From contig NZ_FPAQ01000026.1 of NCBI RefSeq assembly GCF_900116405.1, positions 1 through 56,792 on the forward strand: 56,792 nt of DNA. Direction: 5' to 3'. Made by a program: the position numbers and the translations under genes. Positions 1-9,185 of this stretch are shown one piece after another (the stretch's first letter is position 1; each line of letters opens with the position of its first letter). This DNA comes from Halomonas saccharevitans. Its GTDB lineage: Bacteria; Pseudomonadota; Gammaproteobacteria; Pseudomonadales; Halomonadaceae. The notes under the pieces were generated by a model. The model saw only the letters and a program-made list of their open reading frames with translations, did not search any database and was not told the origin of the DNA.

Positions 1-60
1 CCTGCGAGGCAATGGGCAAGCCACACGGCAGCCGGGCCACGACATGACGGCAGTGTCCCA

Positions 61-261
61 GTGCCTGCGGGTCAGGGAGCGTCGGGCCGGTAGGAGAACC
101 CCTGGCGGTCCTATGAGGCTCCCGCCCTCCGGGGCAGGGTGACCCTCGAGCGTAGAGCAGGGTAGCTCCGCGACGAAGTGATGACAGGTCGGTACCCAAC
201 CCACGAATACCAGAGAGATCCACCGTCGCTGATAGCCCCTCGCTTCCTGACCCGTAGGCAT
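61..261. repeat. Imperfect inverted repeat in gene-free region 1-446
   Basis: Positions 61-81 and 241-261 are inverted copies of each other with 17 of 21 bases matching; with small gaps the similarity extends outward to about 42 and 277. The 160 bases between them contain no convincing gene. The only long reading frame here (minus strand, 111-437) has no recognisable domain. The arrangement resembles a small non-autonomous mobile element or two inverted copies of one repeat, but I see no target duplication or transposase. Apart from this, a repeat fragment at 321-350 and a promoter, I see nothing in 1-446. Confidence 0.4.
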
Positions 262-320
262 TGAGGACAACCGCATGCACTGAAGAGACAACCGAGCCCT
301 TGACAGGTCAATCCATACCA

Positions 321-350
321 GGACCTCCTCTTCGGCTTGTCCCCAGCGCC
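321..350. repeat. Partial copy of the dispersed intergenic repeat
   Basis: About 26 of these 30 bases match one end of the 82-base repeat found at 12819-12900 and 22539-22620. The remainder of that repeat is not recognisable here, so this looks like a decayed or truncated copy. Confidence 0.5.
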
Positions 351-383
351 CCCTTGATTCCAGCAACTGCGCGGATGGCCGCG

Positions 384-413
384 TTGTGAGGCGCGCCGGC
401 CATCCCGTATAGT
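384..413 (+). promoter_or_regulatory. Candidate sigma-70 promoter of the RNase J-like gene
   Basis: TTGTGA at 384-389 and TATAGT at 408-413 are separated by 18 bases. The -10 matches the consensus at five of six positions and the -35 at four. A start near 420 would give a leader of about 27 bases before the ATG at 447. Confidence 0.45.
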
Positions 414-446
414 GTTCGTACACGTTTTCAGGCCCACCCTTGTCCG

Positions 447-2165
447 ATGCTACAACCCCGCGTTCAGATCCGTCCTCGCCGCCGCCCACCGCTGCATTTC
501 CTGCCGCTGGGGGGCTGTGGCGAGATCGGCATGAATCTCAGCCTCTATGGCTTCGGTGAGAGGTCAGATGGCGAGAGGGGCGGCAAAAGAGGCGGCGAGG
601 ACGATTGGATCGCCGTGGACTGCGGCATGATGATCCGCCAGGACCTGCCGGACAATCCGCTTCAGGTCCCCGACCTCTCCACCCTCGAGCGGCTGTCGAT
701 CCGGCCCCGGGCGCTGATCATCACCCACGGCCACGAGGACCATATCGGCGCCGCCGCCTGGCTATGGCCGAAATGGGGCTGCCCGATCCACGCCACGCCG
801 CTGGCGGCGGGCCTGCTGCGGGCCAAGTTCGTCGAGCGCGGGCTCGCCACCGACGCCATCCAGGTGATCGAACCCGGCGAGGCGCTGGAGACCGGTCCCT
901 TCACCCTGCGTTTCCTGCCGCTGACTCACTCGATTCCGGAGAGCTGCGCGCTGCTGATCGCCGCGGGCGAACACCGGGTGCTGCACACCGGCGACTGGAA
1001 GCTCGACCCCGAGCCGTTGATCGGCCCGCCGATCTCGGCCGCCACCTTCCGCGCCATCGCCCCGGCGGACCTGGTGGTGGGCGACTCCACCAACGCCCCG
1101 CTGCCCGGCCATTCGCGAAGCGAAGGCGAGGTCGCCGAGGCCCTGACCCGAACCATTACTCGCTGCGAGGGCCGCGTGGTGGTCAGCTGTTTCGCCAGCA
1201 ACCTGGCCCGGGTGCTGGCCATCGGCCGCGCGGCTCGGCGCTGCGGGCGTCGCGTCAGCCTGATGGGACGCTCCATGGAGCGCATGGTCGGGGTGGCCCG
1301 CCAACTGGGCTACATGGATGACCTGCCGCCACTGGTCCCGGTCGCCGATCTCGGCTACCTGCCCCCCGAGGAGGTGCTGGTGATCGCCACCGGCAGTCAG
1401 GGCGAGCCCCGGGCAGCGCTTTCCCGCCTCTCGCGGGGGCGCCATCCCCACTTCGAGCTGATGACCGGTGACACCGTGATCTTCTCGGCCAAGGCGATTC
1501 CCGGCAACGAGCGGCTGATCGAGCGACTGAAGGCCGGGCTCCGCCACTTCGGCGTCAGCCTCTTCGACGAGGAAAATCATCCCGAACTGCACGCCTCGGG
1601 CCACCCGGCTCAGGAGGAGCTACGCACCTTCTACGGCTGGATGAAGCCGCGCCACCTGCTGCCGGTACACGGCGAGGCTCGCCACCAGCAGGCCCACCAG
1701 TCACTGGCGGCCTCGCTCGGCATTCAGGCCCCGCTGATACCGACCAACGGCGACCTGATTCGCCTGGATGCCAACGGCCTCTCCCTCACGGCGCGCCATC
1801 CGCAGCAGCCGCATATCATCAGCCAGGATGCGGTCGCCGCCCTGCCGGGCCTCGGCGGCGGCGACGGGGGGCATCGCTCGCGCCATGGCAGCCTGTATCT
1901 CGCCCTCTCGGTGGCCGCCACCGACTCGGGCTGGACGCGGATCGGCCGTCTGATGCTCGACTCGAGCCAGGCAAGCCCCATGGACGAGACCGATTTCGCC
2001 GACTGGCTGGACGACTGCCTGGACGGAATCGAGGTGGATTCCCTGGCGGAATTGCGTCTGGCGCTGCAGCCCCGCCTGCTCGGCTGGCTGGCCGATCATC
2101 TGCATCGCGTCCCCGAGGTCCACCTGCAGATCCTCGCCGTGGAGGCGGAGATGCCGGGAGAGTAA
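447..2165 (+). CDS. RNase J-like metallo-beta-lactamase/beta-CASP ribonuclease
   Basis: A 572-residue protein with the layout of RNase J. The metal-binding HGHEDH motif is at residues 94-99, the second metal ligand region is LHTGDWKLDP, a beta-CASP segment carries GSQGEPRAALSRLSRG, and the closing histidine region has SGHPAQEEL and PVHGEA. RNase J enzymes are zinc-dependent 5'-3' exo- and endoribonucleases that act on mRNA and rRNA in the cytoplasm. The N-terminus is arginine-rich, and residues 38-52 form a charged Gly/Glu/Lys-rich insertion between the first beta strands. It is monocistronic and converges on the H-NS-like gene. Gammaproteobacteria mostly rely on RNase E, so this enzyme is an addition to the usual set. 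Assignment to the RNase J family is firm; activity is inferred. Confidence 0.85.
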   Translation: MLQPRVQIRPRRRPPLHFLPLGGCGEIGMNLSLYGFGERSDGERGGKRGGEDDWIAVDCGMMIRQDLPDNPLQVPDLSTLERLSIRPRALIITHGHEDHIGAAAWLWPKWGCPIHATPLAAGLLRAKFVERGLATDAIQVIEPGEALETGPFTLRFLPLTHSIPESCALLIAAGEHRVLHTGDWKLDPEPLIGPPISAATFRAIAPADLVVGDSTNAPLPGHSRSEGEVAEALTRTITRCEGRVVVSCFASNLARVLAIGRAARRCGRRVSLMGRSMERMVGVARQLGYMDDLPPLVPVADLGYLPPEEVLVIATGSQGEPRAALSRLSRGRHPHFELMTGDTVIFSAKAIPGNERLIERLKAGLRHFGVSLFDEENHPELHASGHPAQEELRTFYGWMKPRHLLPVHGEARHQQAHQSLAASLGIQAPLIPTNGDLIRLDANGLSLTARHPQQPHIISQDAVAALPGLGGGDGGHRSRHGSLYLALSVAATDSGWTRIGRLMLDSSQASPMDETDFADWLDDCLDGIEVDSLAELRLALQPRLLGWLADHLHRVPEVHLQILAVEAEMPGE

Positions 2166-2250
2166 GGCCGGTTTATTGTGGGAGCGGTCGGTTGGAAACG
2201 CGTAGAAAGTCACCACCGCGCCTGGAGAAAAAGGCGCGGCGTAACAGGGC

Positions 2251-2541
2251 TTACGACTTGCTGCCGTTCTTCGGCGGACGACCGCGCTTGCGGGTGGGCT
2301 GTTCGGTCACCAGATCATCCAGGGAAAGGCCGGCCTCGTTGATCTGCTCGCGAATCTCGGCGAGCTTCCTGGCCTTTTCGGCTTCCTCTTCCTGGCGCTG
2401 AACTTCCTCGTCCTTCTTCTGCTCGATGACCTCTCCGATGACCTCGGCCAGCTTGTGCAGCTGCTCCATGCTGAGCTGGCGTGCCGCGGCACGAGCCACG
2501 TTCTTGTTGCGGGCGATACGCTCCAGGGTTTCGCTGGACAT
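2251..2541 (-). CDS. Small H-NS-like nucleoid protein with AT-hook tail
   Basis: A 96-residue protein. Residues 1-78 resemble the N-terminal oligomerisation region of H-NS: an initial helix, then a long Glu/Lys/Arg-rich coiled coil ending in an AGLSLDDL segment, like the ADGIDPNEL of E. coli H-NS. The usual C-terminal DNA-binding domain (TWTGQGRTP type) is missing. In its place is a short basic tail with RGRPPK at 86-91, the core of an AT-hook that reads the minor groove of AT-rich DNA. The start is set by GGAG eight bases upstream of ATG 2541; an upstream in-frame start at 2589 lacks this. Likely role: nucleoid structuring or silencing, or modulation of a full-length H-NS partner. The function is inferred from the fold. 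Confidence 0.7.
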   Translation of the reverse strand: MSSETLERIARNKNVARAAARQLSMEQLHKLAEVIGEVIEQKKDEEVQRQEEEAEKARKLAEIREQINEAGLSLDDLVTEQPTRKRGRPPKNGSKS

Positions 2542-2726
2542 TGGCGGTCTCCATGCCGAATGTTGGAAAATGGCAACCATTAATGACACGTCAAAAGTAT
2601 ATGCACTGATACCACATTGGCAAGAAGTGTTGGAGCAAAGGCGAGGATCTAGCGGCGCGAAATGATCGTCAAACGACTCCCTCGGACGACCGAAAATCCC
2701 GAGGACGCACGGCCATTAACGGACGC

Positions 2727-2759
2727 AAAAAGCAGCGGGCGACACCGAAGTGTCGCCCG
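2727..2759 (-). terminator. Intrinsic terminator of the molybdenum cofactor operon
   Basis: A perfect 10-base-pair stem (2736-2745 with 2750-2759) carries a UUCG loop on the minus strand. Five T residues follow in the RNA sense after a short GCTGC gap. It lies about 40 bases beyond the moaA stop. Confidence 0.75.
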
Positions 2760-2800
2760 AAAATTCCCGTAGGCATCGCCCGACTGCACCCCAGGGCGCG

Positions 2801-3793
2801 TCAGCCGCCGGTCATGTTCATGAAGCGCACCACCTGAACGTCACCATCGGTGGTGAAGTGATGACGCTCGGGCTTCAATGGCATGGCCGCGACGATCGCC
2901 GACTTCACGGCCTCGATATCCCCCGGATAGCGACGCAGGACGGCGCGCAAATCCACGGAGTGTTCGTTGCCGAGGCACAGCAGCAGACGCCCCTCCACCG
3001 TGACGCGCACCCGATTGCAGGTATCGCAGAAGTTGTGGCTGTGGGGCGAGATGAAGCCGACCCGCGATTCGCTGTCGGGCATCATGAAGTAGCGGGACGG
3101 CCCGAGCGTCGATTCGGTAGTGGGAATCAGCTCATGGCGCGTCTGGATACGTTCCTGGACCTCATCGCTCGAGCAGAAGGTTTCTGCCCGGGAGTGGTCG
3201 GAAACATCGCCCAGCGGCATTTCCTCGATGAAGCTGATATCGAGCCCCTCGGCACGCGCGAAGTCGACCAGGTCGATCACTTCGTCGTCGTTGCGTCCCT
3301 TGAGGATCACCGCGTTGAGCTTGATACGCTCGAAACCGGCCTCTCGGGCGGCACGAATACCCGCGATGACCTTGTGCAGATCGCCGGTACGGGTCAGCCG
3401 ACGGAAGCGCTCGGGGTCGAGCGAATCGAGGCTGATATTGAGTCGCTTCAGCCCCCCGTCGCGCAGGCGTCCGGCGAATTTCGGCAGGCTCGCGCCATTG
3501 GTGGTCATGGCGAAATCCTTGAGGCCGGGCAGCGCGCCGATATCATCGACCAGACGATCGATGTCGCGACGCACCAGGGGCTCGCCCCCGGTCAGGCGGA
3601 TCTTCTCCACGCCCATCTCGGTGAAGGCGCGTGCCACCGTCGCCAACTCCTCGAGGGTCAGCACCTGAGCCCGGGGGAGAAAGGTCATTTCCTCGCTCAT
3701 GCAGTAGACGCAGCGAAAGTCACAGCGATCGGTGACCGAGATGCGCACGTAGCTCACCCGCCTGCCGAAATCGTCGATCAGCTCATCGGTCAT
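2801..3793 (-). CDS. moaA: GTP 3',8-cyclase MoaA
   Basis: Radical SAM enzyme of the first step of molybdenum cofactor synthesis, which converts GTP to 3',8-cyclo-GTP together with MoaC. The 330-residue protein has the N-terminal CX3CX2C cluster motif (CDFRCVYC), the SAM-binding TGGEPL segment, and a C-terminal second cluster motif beginning [10 protein letters not shown] with a third cysteine in LLLCLG. It ends in the conserved Gly-Gly tail (MNMTGG) that completes the active site. It is the last gene of the operon and its ATG overlaps the moaE stop (TAATG), which indicates translational coupling. Confidence 0.97.
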   Translation of the reverse strand: MTDELIDDFGRRVSYVRISVTDRCDFRCVYCMSEEMTFLPRAQVLTLEELATVARAFTEMGVEKIRLTGGEPLVRRDIDRLVDDIGALPGLKDFAMTTNGASLPKFAGRLRDGGLKRLNISLDSLDPERFRRLTRTGDLHKVIAGIRAAREAGFERIKLNAVILKGRNDDEVIDLVDFARAEGLDISFIEEMPLGDVSDHSRAETFCSSDEVQERIQTRHELIPTTESTLGPSRYFMMPDSESRVGFISPHSHNFCDTCNRVRVTVEGRLLLCLGNEHSVDLRAVLRRYPGDIEAVKSAIVAAMPLKPERHHFTTDGDVQVVRFMNMTGG

Positions 3794-4245
3794 TAAGAGT
3801 ACTCCCAGCGACGGGCATCGTCATGATCACCGTCGCGTTCTGACACCCAGTAGTCCCCGCTGGCCGTGTGCTCCTTCTTCCAGAAGGGAGCGCGGGTCTT
3901 GAGATAGTCCATGATGAAGTCGCAGGCCTCGAAGGCGGCGCGTCGATGGGCGCTGGCGACCACTACCAACACGATAGGGTCCGCGGGGGCCAGGCGTCCA
4001 ATCCGGTGAATCACGCTCACCCCATGAAGCGACCAGCGACCCTCGGCTTCCTGCACGATCGCCTCGAGGGCGGCCTCGGTCATCCCCGGATAGTGTTCCA
4101 GGGTCAGCGCCTGCACCTCGGGGCGCTCGTTGAAGTCGCGCACCAGCCCCGTGAAGCTGACTACCGCTCCGATGTCGCTGCGACCGTCGAGGATGGCACG
4201 CTGCTCGGCGCCGACATCGAAGCTCTCCTGCTGCACGCGTATCAT
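3793..4245 (-). CDS. moaE: Molybdopterin synthase large subunit MoaE
   Basis: 150 residues, the usual family length. MoaE transfers sulfur from the MoaD thiocarboxylate to cyclic pyranopterin monophosphate to make molybdopterin. Family landmarks are VSFTGLVRD near the N-terminus, the LEHYPGM segment, HRIGRL, the [12 protein letters not shown] arginine-rich active-site stretch and the APFWKKE motif with its catalytic lysine. It lies three bases downstream of the MoaC-MoaD fusion, its obligate small-subunit partner, and overlaps moaA by one base. Confidence 0.97.
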   Translation of the reverse strand: MIRVQQESFDVGAEQRAILDGRSDIGAVVSFTGLVRDFNERPEVQALTLEHYPGMTEAALEAIVQEAEGRWSLHGVSVIHRIGRLAPADPIVLVVVASAHRRAAFEACDFIMDYLKTRAPFWKKEHTASGDYWVSERDGDHDDARRWEYS

Positions 4246-4248
4246 CGC

Positions 4249-5115
4249 TCAGCCTCCGGTGACCGGGGGAAAGAAGGCGACCTCGTCGTTCTCGGTCAAC
4301 GGCGTGGCATCGCCGGCCATCACCTGATTGACGGCGCACAGCACGCGCCCCTGATCGAGTCCCTCGAAGCACGGATCCTGCGACTTGAGCGCCGCCTTGA
4401 GACCCGCCACATCGGCACTTGGCAGGTCATGGAAGGGCACCGAGACGTCGCCGACCCCGAGGCGCTCGCGCAGCTCGGCCAGGCACTTGACCCGAATGCA
4501 GGGGGTGGCGATATCGCAGCGCACGCCCACCGAAACCTCGCCGGCGGCGCCCTCTCCGGTGACGATGGGCGCCGTGGCGGCCTCGATGACGGAGGCCGCG
4601 GTCGCCGGGGCCTCATCGCGCCGATAGTCGCCGGACTTGCCGCCGGTCTTGGCCTCCAGGTGGATGGCGCCGATCTCCATGTCCTTGTCCACGGCCTTGC
4701 ACATGTCGTAGAGCGTCAGGCAGGCCACGGAGACCGCGGTCAGGGCCTCCATCTCCACGCCGGTGCGGCCATTGAGGCGGCAGGTCGCGGTGACGTGGAC
4801 GCAGGCGTTCGGCTCATCGAGCTCGAAATCGATGGCGACCTTGGACAGCGCCAGGGAGTGACAGAGGGGAATCAGCTCGTGGGTGCGCTTGGCGGCCTGG
4901 ATGCCGGCGATGCGCGCCGTGGCCAGCACGTCGCCCTTGGGCAGCCCGCCCTCGGCGAGCAGCGCCAGGGTCGCGGGCCGCATGCGGATGAGTCCGGAGG
5001 CCGAGGCTTCCCGGCGACTCTCCGGCTTGTCGGCGACATCGACCATGTGGGCCTCGCCGCGGGCGTTGAGATGAGTCAGGGACGGGTTGGTCATGGGCTG
5101 GTCGGTCATGGACAT
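4249..5115 (-). CDS. MoaC-MoaD fusion: cyclic pyranopterin monophosphate synthase fused to molybdopterin synthase small subunit
   Basis: One continuous frame of 288 residues encodes two proteins that are normally separate. Residues 1-165 are Moa[15 protein letters not shown] start, [20 protein letters not shown], the YDMCKAVDK catalytic stretch and GGKSGDY end. Residues about 206-288 are MoaD, a ubiquitin-like sulfur carrier ending [12 protein letters not shown], so the C-terminal Gly-Gly that becomes the thiocarboxylate stays free. An Ala/Thr/Glu-rich linker of about 40 residues joins them. The order makes sense because MoaC makes the substrate that MoaD and MoaE sulfurate. The start at ATG 5115 was chosen because a TTG at 5133 lies against the moeA stop; AGGCG lies upstream. 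No internal stop or frame break is visible. Confidence 0.92.
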   Translation of the reverse strand: MSMTDQPMTNPSLTHLNARGEAHMVDVADKPESRREASASGLIRMRPATLALLAEGGLPKGDVLATARIAGIQAAKRTHELIPLCHSLALSKVAIDFELDEPNACVHVTATCRLNGRTGVEMEALTAVSVACLTLYDMCKAVDKDMEIGAIHLEAKTGGKSGDYRRDEAPATAASVIEAATAPIVTGEGAAGEVSVGVRCDIATPCIRVKCLAELRERLGVGDVSVPFHDLPSADVAGLKAALKSQDPCFEGLDQGRVLCAVNQVMAGDATPLTENDEVAFFPPVTGG

Positions 5116-5129
5116 GGGGAGTCGGCGCC

Positions 5130-6413
5130 TCAAGGCAATCGGTGAAGGGGTTGGATGCTCACCGCCTCGCCGGGGGCCGCGCCCTCCCGGTCGTCGGCGA
5201 GCTCGATCAGGCAGTTGGCCGCCACCATCGAGGAGAGGATGCCGGAGCCCTGGGCGCCGGTACTGCGCACGTGCAGGCGACCATCGTCGGCGGTGTGAAA
5301 GATGCCACGCAGGAAGTCGGTGCGGCCGAGGCGGCTCTTCAGGGCCTCGTCGGCAACGGCGGTGAGCCTAAGGGGGCCAACGGCCCCTCGCCCCTGCATC
5401 CGGGCCAGCAGCGGGGCCACGAACTGCAGGAAGGTGACCATCACCGCCACGGGATTGCCCGGCAGCCCCAGGAAGGGCACGCCGCGCTCGCCCAGCAGAC
5501 CGCAGGCCATGGGCCGCCCGGGGCGGATGGCGATACGCCAGAACGCCAGGCGCCCGACCGTCTCCAGCGCCGCCCGGGTGAAGTCGGCATGACCCACCGA
5601 GACGCCGCCGCTGGTGATCACCATGTCGGCGTTTTCGGCGGCCTCGCCAAGCGCGGCCTCCATGGCCTCACGATCGTCGGGCAGGATGCCGAGGTCTACC
5701 GGCTCGGCGCCCTGCTCAAGCAGCAGCCCCGCCAGGGTATGGCGATTGGCATCATAGATACCGGCGGGCGGCAGCGTCGCACCCGGGGCGGTGACCTCGT
5801 CACCGGTGGAGAATACGGCAACCCGCGGCCGACGCTGGACCCAGGCCTCGGCCAGGCCCAGCGAGGCCAGCAGCCCCAGCTCGGCGGCGCCCAGCCGCGT
5901 GCCGGCGGCAAGCGCCCGCTGGCCAGAGGATATATCCTCCCCGGCCTGTCGCACGTGTTGGCCACGGCGGACGCGCTCGGGACGGTCGATTTCCACCCGC
6001 TCGTTTTGCTCTTCGTTGAACGGCTGAACATCGAGCGCCTCAATGAGCTGCTCACGCATGATCACGGTATCGGCCCCCGGCGGCAGCGGGGCGCCGGTGG
6101 TGATGCGCACGCACTCGCCGGCCGCCAGCGACTCGCCGCGCTGCCCGCCGGCGAGCACCTCGCCGACCAGGCGCCACTCGCCGGGCCACGCGGGCTCACT
6201 GGGCCAGGCCAGGGCGATGCCGTCCATGGCGGCGTTGGTATTCTGCGGCACGTCGATGGGCGAGACGGCGTCCTCGGCCAGCACACGGCCGTGAAGATCG
6301 GATAGCTCGACCCGCTCGGCGGGCAGCGGCGCCTCGATCAGGGTCGCCAGGCGCTCGCCCGCCTCCGCCACCGTCAGCATCCGCTCGCCGAGATCGAAAC
6401 AGGAGAGCGTCAT
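5130..6413 (-). CDS. moeA: Molybdopterin molybdenumtransferase MoeA
   Basis: 427 residues, the normal length. MoeA inserts molybdate into adenylated molybdopterin. Visible landmarks are [13 protein letters not shown] in the first domain, TGDEV in the MPT-binding region, TSGGVSVG (the phosphate-binding loop shared with MogA), RPGRPM and the LPGNPVAV segment. The C-terminal small domain ends in IQPLHRLP. The start at 6413 overlaps the mobB stop in an ATGA junction; the open frame continues upstream without motifs. Its neighbours place it mid-operon between mobB and the MoaC-MoaD fusion. Confidence 0.96.
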   Translation of the reverse strand: MTLSCFDLGERMLTVAEAGERLATLIEAPLPAERVELSDLHGRVLAEDAVSPIDVPQNTNAAMDGIALAWPSEPAWPGEWRLVGEVLAGGQRGESLAAGECVRITTGAPLPPGADTVIMREQLIEALDVQPFNEEQNERVEIDRPERVRRGQHVRQAGEDISSGQRALAAGTRLGAAELGLLASLGLAEAWVQRRPRVAVFSTGDEVTAPGATLPPAGIYDANRHTLAGLLLEQGAEPVDLGILPDDREAMEAALGEAAENADMVITSGGVSVGHADFTRAALETVGRLAFWRIAIRPGRPMACGLLGERGVPFLGLPGNPVAVMVTFLQFVAPLLARMQGRGAVGPLRLTAVADEALKSRLGRTDFLRGIFHTADDGRLHVRSTGAQGSGILSSMVAANCLIELADDREGAAPGEAVSIQPLHRLP

Positions 6414-6994
6414 GACAGCACCTCCTCGCGCGGACACTGGCAGGCCGGCCAGCGGGCGGGCCAGGCGGCGATCCAGTCGGCGAGCGCCTCGAGGTCGTTG
6501 AGGTCCAGCGCCTCGACGCCCTCGGGCAGCGCGAGCGCCGCATCGCTCGCCACGGCCCGCACCCAAGGATCCTCGGCGACCCGCAGCGGCTTGCCCACCT
6601 CGGGCCGATAGAGTTCCAACTTGGGCAGCGGCCAGGCCTTGAAGCCCTCCACCAGCACCAGATCGGGACGCTGGGGGCGCACCATCTCGATGAGCGCGGC
6701 CAGGTCGGCCTCCTCGCGATCCGGGGTCTCCATCATCAGCGCCACCCGCGCCCGGGAGGCGACGACCATGGGCGAGGCACCGGCCTGGCGCAGGCGATGG
6801 CTATCCTTGCCGGGCTGGTCGACGTCGAAGGCGTGATGGGCATGCTTGATCACCGCCACGCCGAGACCGCGGCGCCGCAAGGCGGGCAGCAGCTGCTCCA
6901 GCAGGGTGGTCTTGCCGGTGCCGCTCCAGGCGGCAATGCCGAGCACCGGGAGATCGTCGTTAAAGGGCAGGCGTTCCGGCACGCGCTCGCTCAT
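6410..6994 (-). CDS. mobB: Molybdopterin-guanine dinucleotide biosynthesis adaptor MobB
   Basis: A 194-residue P-loop GTPase with Walker A WSGTGKTTL near residue 24, the IKHAHHAFDVDQPGKDSHR segment and DLVLVEGFK, all standard for MobB. It binds GTP and assists MobA in attaching GMP to molybdopterin. The C-terminus is extended and Trp/Ala-rich (WIAAWPARWPACQCP). It overlaps both mobA and moeA by four bases (ATGA), so the three are probably translationally coupled. Confidence 0.94.
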   Translation of the reverse strand: MSERVPERLPFNDDLPVLGIAAWSGTGKTTLLEQLLPALRRRGLGVAVIKHAHHAFDVDQPGKDSHRLRQAGASPMVVASRARVALMMETPDREEADLAALIEMVRPQRPDLVLVEGFKAWPLPKLELYRPEVGKPLRVAEDPWVRAVASDAALALPEGVEALDLNDLEALADWIAAWPARWPACQCPREEVLS

Positions 6995-7632
6995 GGGTTC
7001 ACTCTCGTCAACGGTCGCATCGCCCGGGCCGCGTCGCCGAGGGCGCGCTCCAGGCGCTGTTTCTCGTCATCGGTATTGAGGTTGGCGAAGGCATCGGGGC
7101 AGTCGCTGACGTCCACCCGACACCAGGCGTGGCGCGCGTACCAGCGGTCGATCTTGCGCTCGCCGTCGGCCAGGGCCGCGGCCAGATCATCGGCCAGCGA
7201 GGTGCGCATCAGCGCCACCACCGGGTGCAGGCGCTCGCCATCGAAGGCCACGGCGATATCGTGCTCGCCCTCGTTCTCACCAATGCCGGCGACCAGGCGC
7301 GCGACCAGATCACCGGGCAGCGCCGGGGTGTCACAGGGCACCACCACCAGCCAGGGGGTGGTCGCGGCACGCAGGCCCGTGTAGATGCCCATCAGCGGGC
7401 CCTGATAGCCACCCTCGGCGTCGGTCACCACGCGATCGGCCAGCGGCCGATAGCGCTCGACATTGCGGTTGGCGTTGATCAGCACCTCGGCGACGTGCCC
7501 TGCCAGTCGCTCGTGGACATGGGCCACCAGCGGCCGCTCGGCGAAGGGCTCGAGCCCCTTGTCACGACCGCCCATTCGGCGACCCTGGCCGCCGGCCAGG
7601 ATCATGCCGGTGAGCGCTTCTCGGGTGATCAT
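6991..7632 (-). CDS. mobA: Molybdenum cofactor guanylyltransferase MobA
   Basis: 213 residues. MobA transfers GMP from GTP to Mo-molybdopterin to form the guanine dinucleotide cofactor used by DMSO-reductase family enzymes. The nucleotide-binding signature LAGGQGRRMGGRDKGL is near the N-terminus, followed by VVVPCDTPALP with the metal-binding Asp. The start at ATG 7632 has AGGAG five bases upstream; an in-frame ATG at 7668 has no such site. It is the first gene of the six-gene operon that ends at moaA. I could not find a clear promoter in 7633-7843. Confidence 0.95.
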   Translation of the reverse strand: MITREALTGMILAGGQGRRMGGRDKGLEPFAERPLVAHVHERLAGHVAEVLINANRNVERYRPLADRVVTDAEGGYQGPLMGIYTGLRAATTPWLVVVPCDTPALPGDLVARLVAGIGENEGEHDIAVAFDGERLHPVVALMRTSLADDLAAALADGERKIDRWYARHAWCRVDVSDCPDAFANLNTDDEKQRLERALGDAARAMRPLTRVNP

Positions 7633-7843
7633 GGGCTCTCCTGGCGAATCGATGGTATCAGTCTCCATGATGCCTTAGCCCGCTCACGGGTGCCATGCCG
7701 GGCAAGTCAGCAGGGCCGGTACCCTGATACGGGTCAAGTGCCCTCATCCGGGCCCCGACGGGGCGGCATGCCGTGTTGAAACGTTTCCTCGAACGCGGCG
7801 GCAAGCGCCCTGATGATCACGCCATGGGCCTATCTCAGAGAGA

Positions 7844-9085
7844 TCACTCCTCCTCGGCGCGGGGCAGCACCCAGTTCAGCACGATGCCGACCAGCGCGGC
7901 GAGGCTGACGCCCTGCAGGGTGAACTGGCCGTTGCCGAACTGCATGCCGCCGATGCCGAAGACCAGCACCAGGGACACCACCACCAGATTACGCGGCGCG
8001 GTGAGCGGCTTGCCGGCCCGTACCAGGGTGTTCATGCCCACCACGGCGATGGAGCCGAACAGCAGCGTCATGATGCCGCCCATCACCGGCCCCGGGATGG
8101 TCTGCAGCAGCGCGCCAAGCTTGCCGACGAAGGCCAGCACGATGGCGATGCAGGCGGTGGTCACCATGATCCAGGGGTTGAAGGCACGGGTCAGGGTCAC
8201 CGCACCGGTGACCTCGGAATAGGTGGTGTTGGGCGGCCCGCCGAAGATCGCCGCGGCGGCGGTGGCCAGGCCATCGCCCAGCAGGGTGCGATGCAGGCCG
8301 GGCTTCTCCAGGTAGTTCTTGCGGGTCACCGAGCCGATGGCGACCATGTCGCCGATGTGCTCCACCGCCGGGGCGATGGCCACCGGAATCATGAACAGGA
8401 TCGCCGCCCAGTGAAAGCTCGGCGCGGTAAACGACGGCAGCGCCAGCCAGGCCGCCTCATGCACCGGCGTGAAGTCCACCACGCCCATCAGCGTCGCCAG
8501 CGCGTAGCCGGTGAGGATGCCGCCCATGATCGGGATCAGCCGAATCAGGCCGCGCCCGAACACCGCCAGCACCAGCGTGACCAGAAGGCTCGCCATGGAG
8601 AGGAAGATGGCGGTGCCGTAACCGATGGCCTCACTGGTCTCGCCGGTGGCCATGTTCACCGCCACCGGCGCCAGCGCCAGGCCGATCACCATGATCACCG
8701 GCCCCACCACCACCGGCGGCAGCAGGCGATGCAGCCAGGCGGTGCCCTTGAGGCGCACGAACTGGGAGATCACCACGTAGACCAGGCCCGCGACCATCAG
8801 CCCGCCGAGGGTGGCGGGAATGCCGTAGTTGGCCACCGAACTCTGGATGGGCGCGATGAAGGCGAACGACGAGGCCAAAAAGACTGGCACGCTGACCCGC
8901 GTGACACCGTGGAAGATCAGGGTGCCGATGCCCGCGGTGAACAGCGCCACGTTGGGATCGAGGCCGGTGAGCAGCGGCACCAGCACCAGGGCGCCGAAGG
9001 CGACGAAGAGCATCTGCGCCCCGGTCAGCAGGGTGCGAAGCGGGCTTTCGGTCGGCAGGGGCGAGGCCGCCGTCTGGTCATTCAT
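7844..9085 (-). CDS. uraA: Uracil/xanthine:cation symporter (NCS2, UraA type)
   Basis: 413 residues with about 14 hydrophobic segments. The NCS2 signature includes [13 protein letters not shown], whose Glu and His bind the base in UraA, and [18 protein letters not shown], the conserved substrate and proton-coupling region. UraA-type members import uracil and related members import xanthine; the sequence fits the uracil branch best. ATG 9085 is preceded by GGAG with nine-base spacing; alternative starts at 9100 and 9103 lack a good site. It stands alone between mobA and glpD and shares their direction. A uracil role would fit the upp gene at 17719. Confidence 0.85.
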   Translation of the reverse strand: MNDQTAASPLPTESPLRTLLTGAQMLFVAFGALVLVPLLTGLDPNVALFTAGIGTLIFHGVTRVSVPVFLASSFAFIAPIQSSVANYGIPATLGGLMVAGLVYVVISQFVRLKGTAWLHRLLPPVVVGPVIMVIGLALAPVAVNMATGETSEAIGYGTAIFLSMASLLVTLVLAVFGRGLIRLIPIMGGILTGYALATLMGVVDFTPVHEAAWLALPSFTAPSFHWAAILFMIPVAIAPAVEHIGDMVAIGSVTRKNYLEKPGLHRTLLGDGLATAAAAIFGGPPNTTYSEVTGAVTLTRAFNPWIMVTTACIAIVLAFVGKLGALLQTIPGPVMGGIMTLLFGSIAVVGMNTLVRAGKPLTAPRNLVVVSLVLVFGIGGMQFGNGQFTLQGVSLAALVGIVLNWVLPRAEEE

Positions 9086-9133
9086 GGTCGTGGACTCCAT
9101 CAAATCCGGGGAGGGGCAGTCGAGCTGCGCGGC

Positions 9134-9142
9134 ATTTTACCA
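9134..9142 (-). promoter_or_regulatory. Candidate extended -10 promoter of uraA
   Basis: On the minus strand TGGTAAAAT combines the extended -10 TG dinucleotide with a hexamer matching TATAAT at five positions. No good -35 is visible. It lies about 50 bases upstream of the uraA start. Confidence 0.35.
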
Positions 9143-9185
9143 GCCTCTCCACGGCTTGGGACCCCGCCTACCCTTGCCCCTGACC

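Noticed and set aside
111..437. Minus-strand open frame of 108 residues at the start of the window
   Set aside because: Cys/Arg/Ser-rich, no domain, crosses an inverted repeat and the repeat fragment, and no ribosome site.
2750..3796. Long plus-strand open frame opposite moaA
   Set aside because: Shadow of the GC-rich moaA gene; His/Ala/Gln-rich with no family features. Similar antisense frames opposite moeA, ureC, glpV and others were discarded for the same reason.
7633..7843. Moco riboswitch upstream of the molybdenum cofactor operon
   Set aside because: The gap has no recognisable Moco RNA motif, and no such element lies before moaA or moaE.
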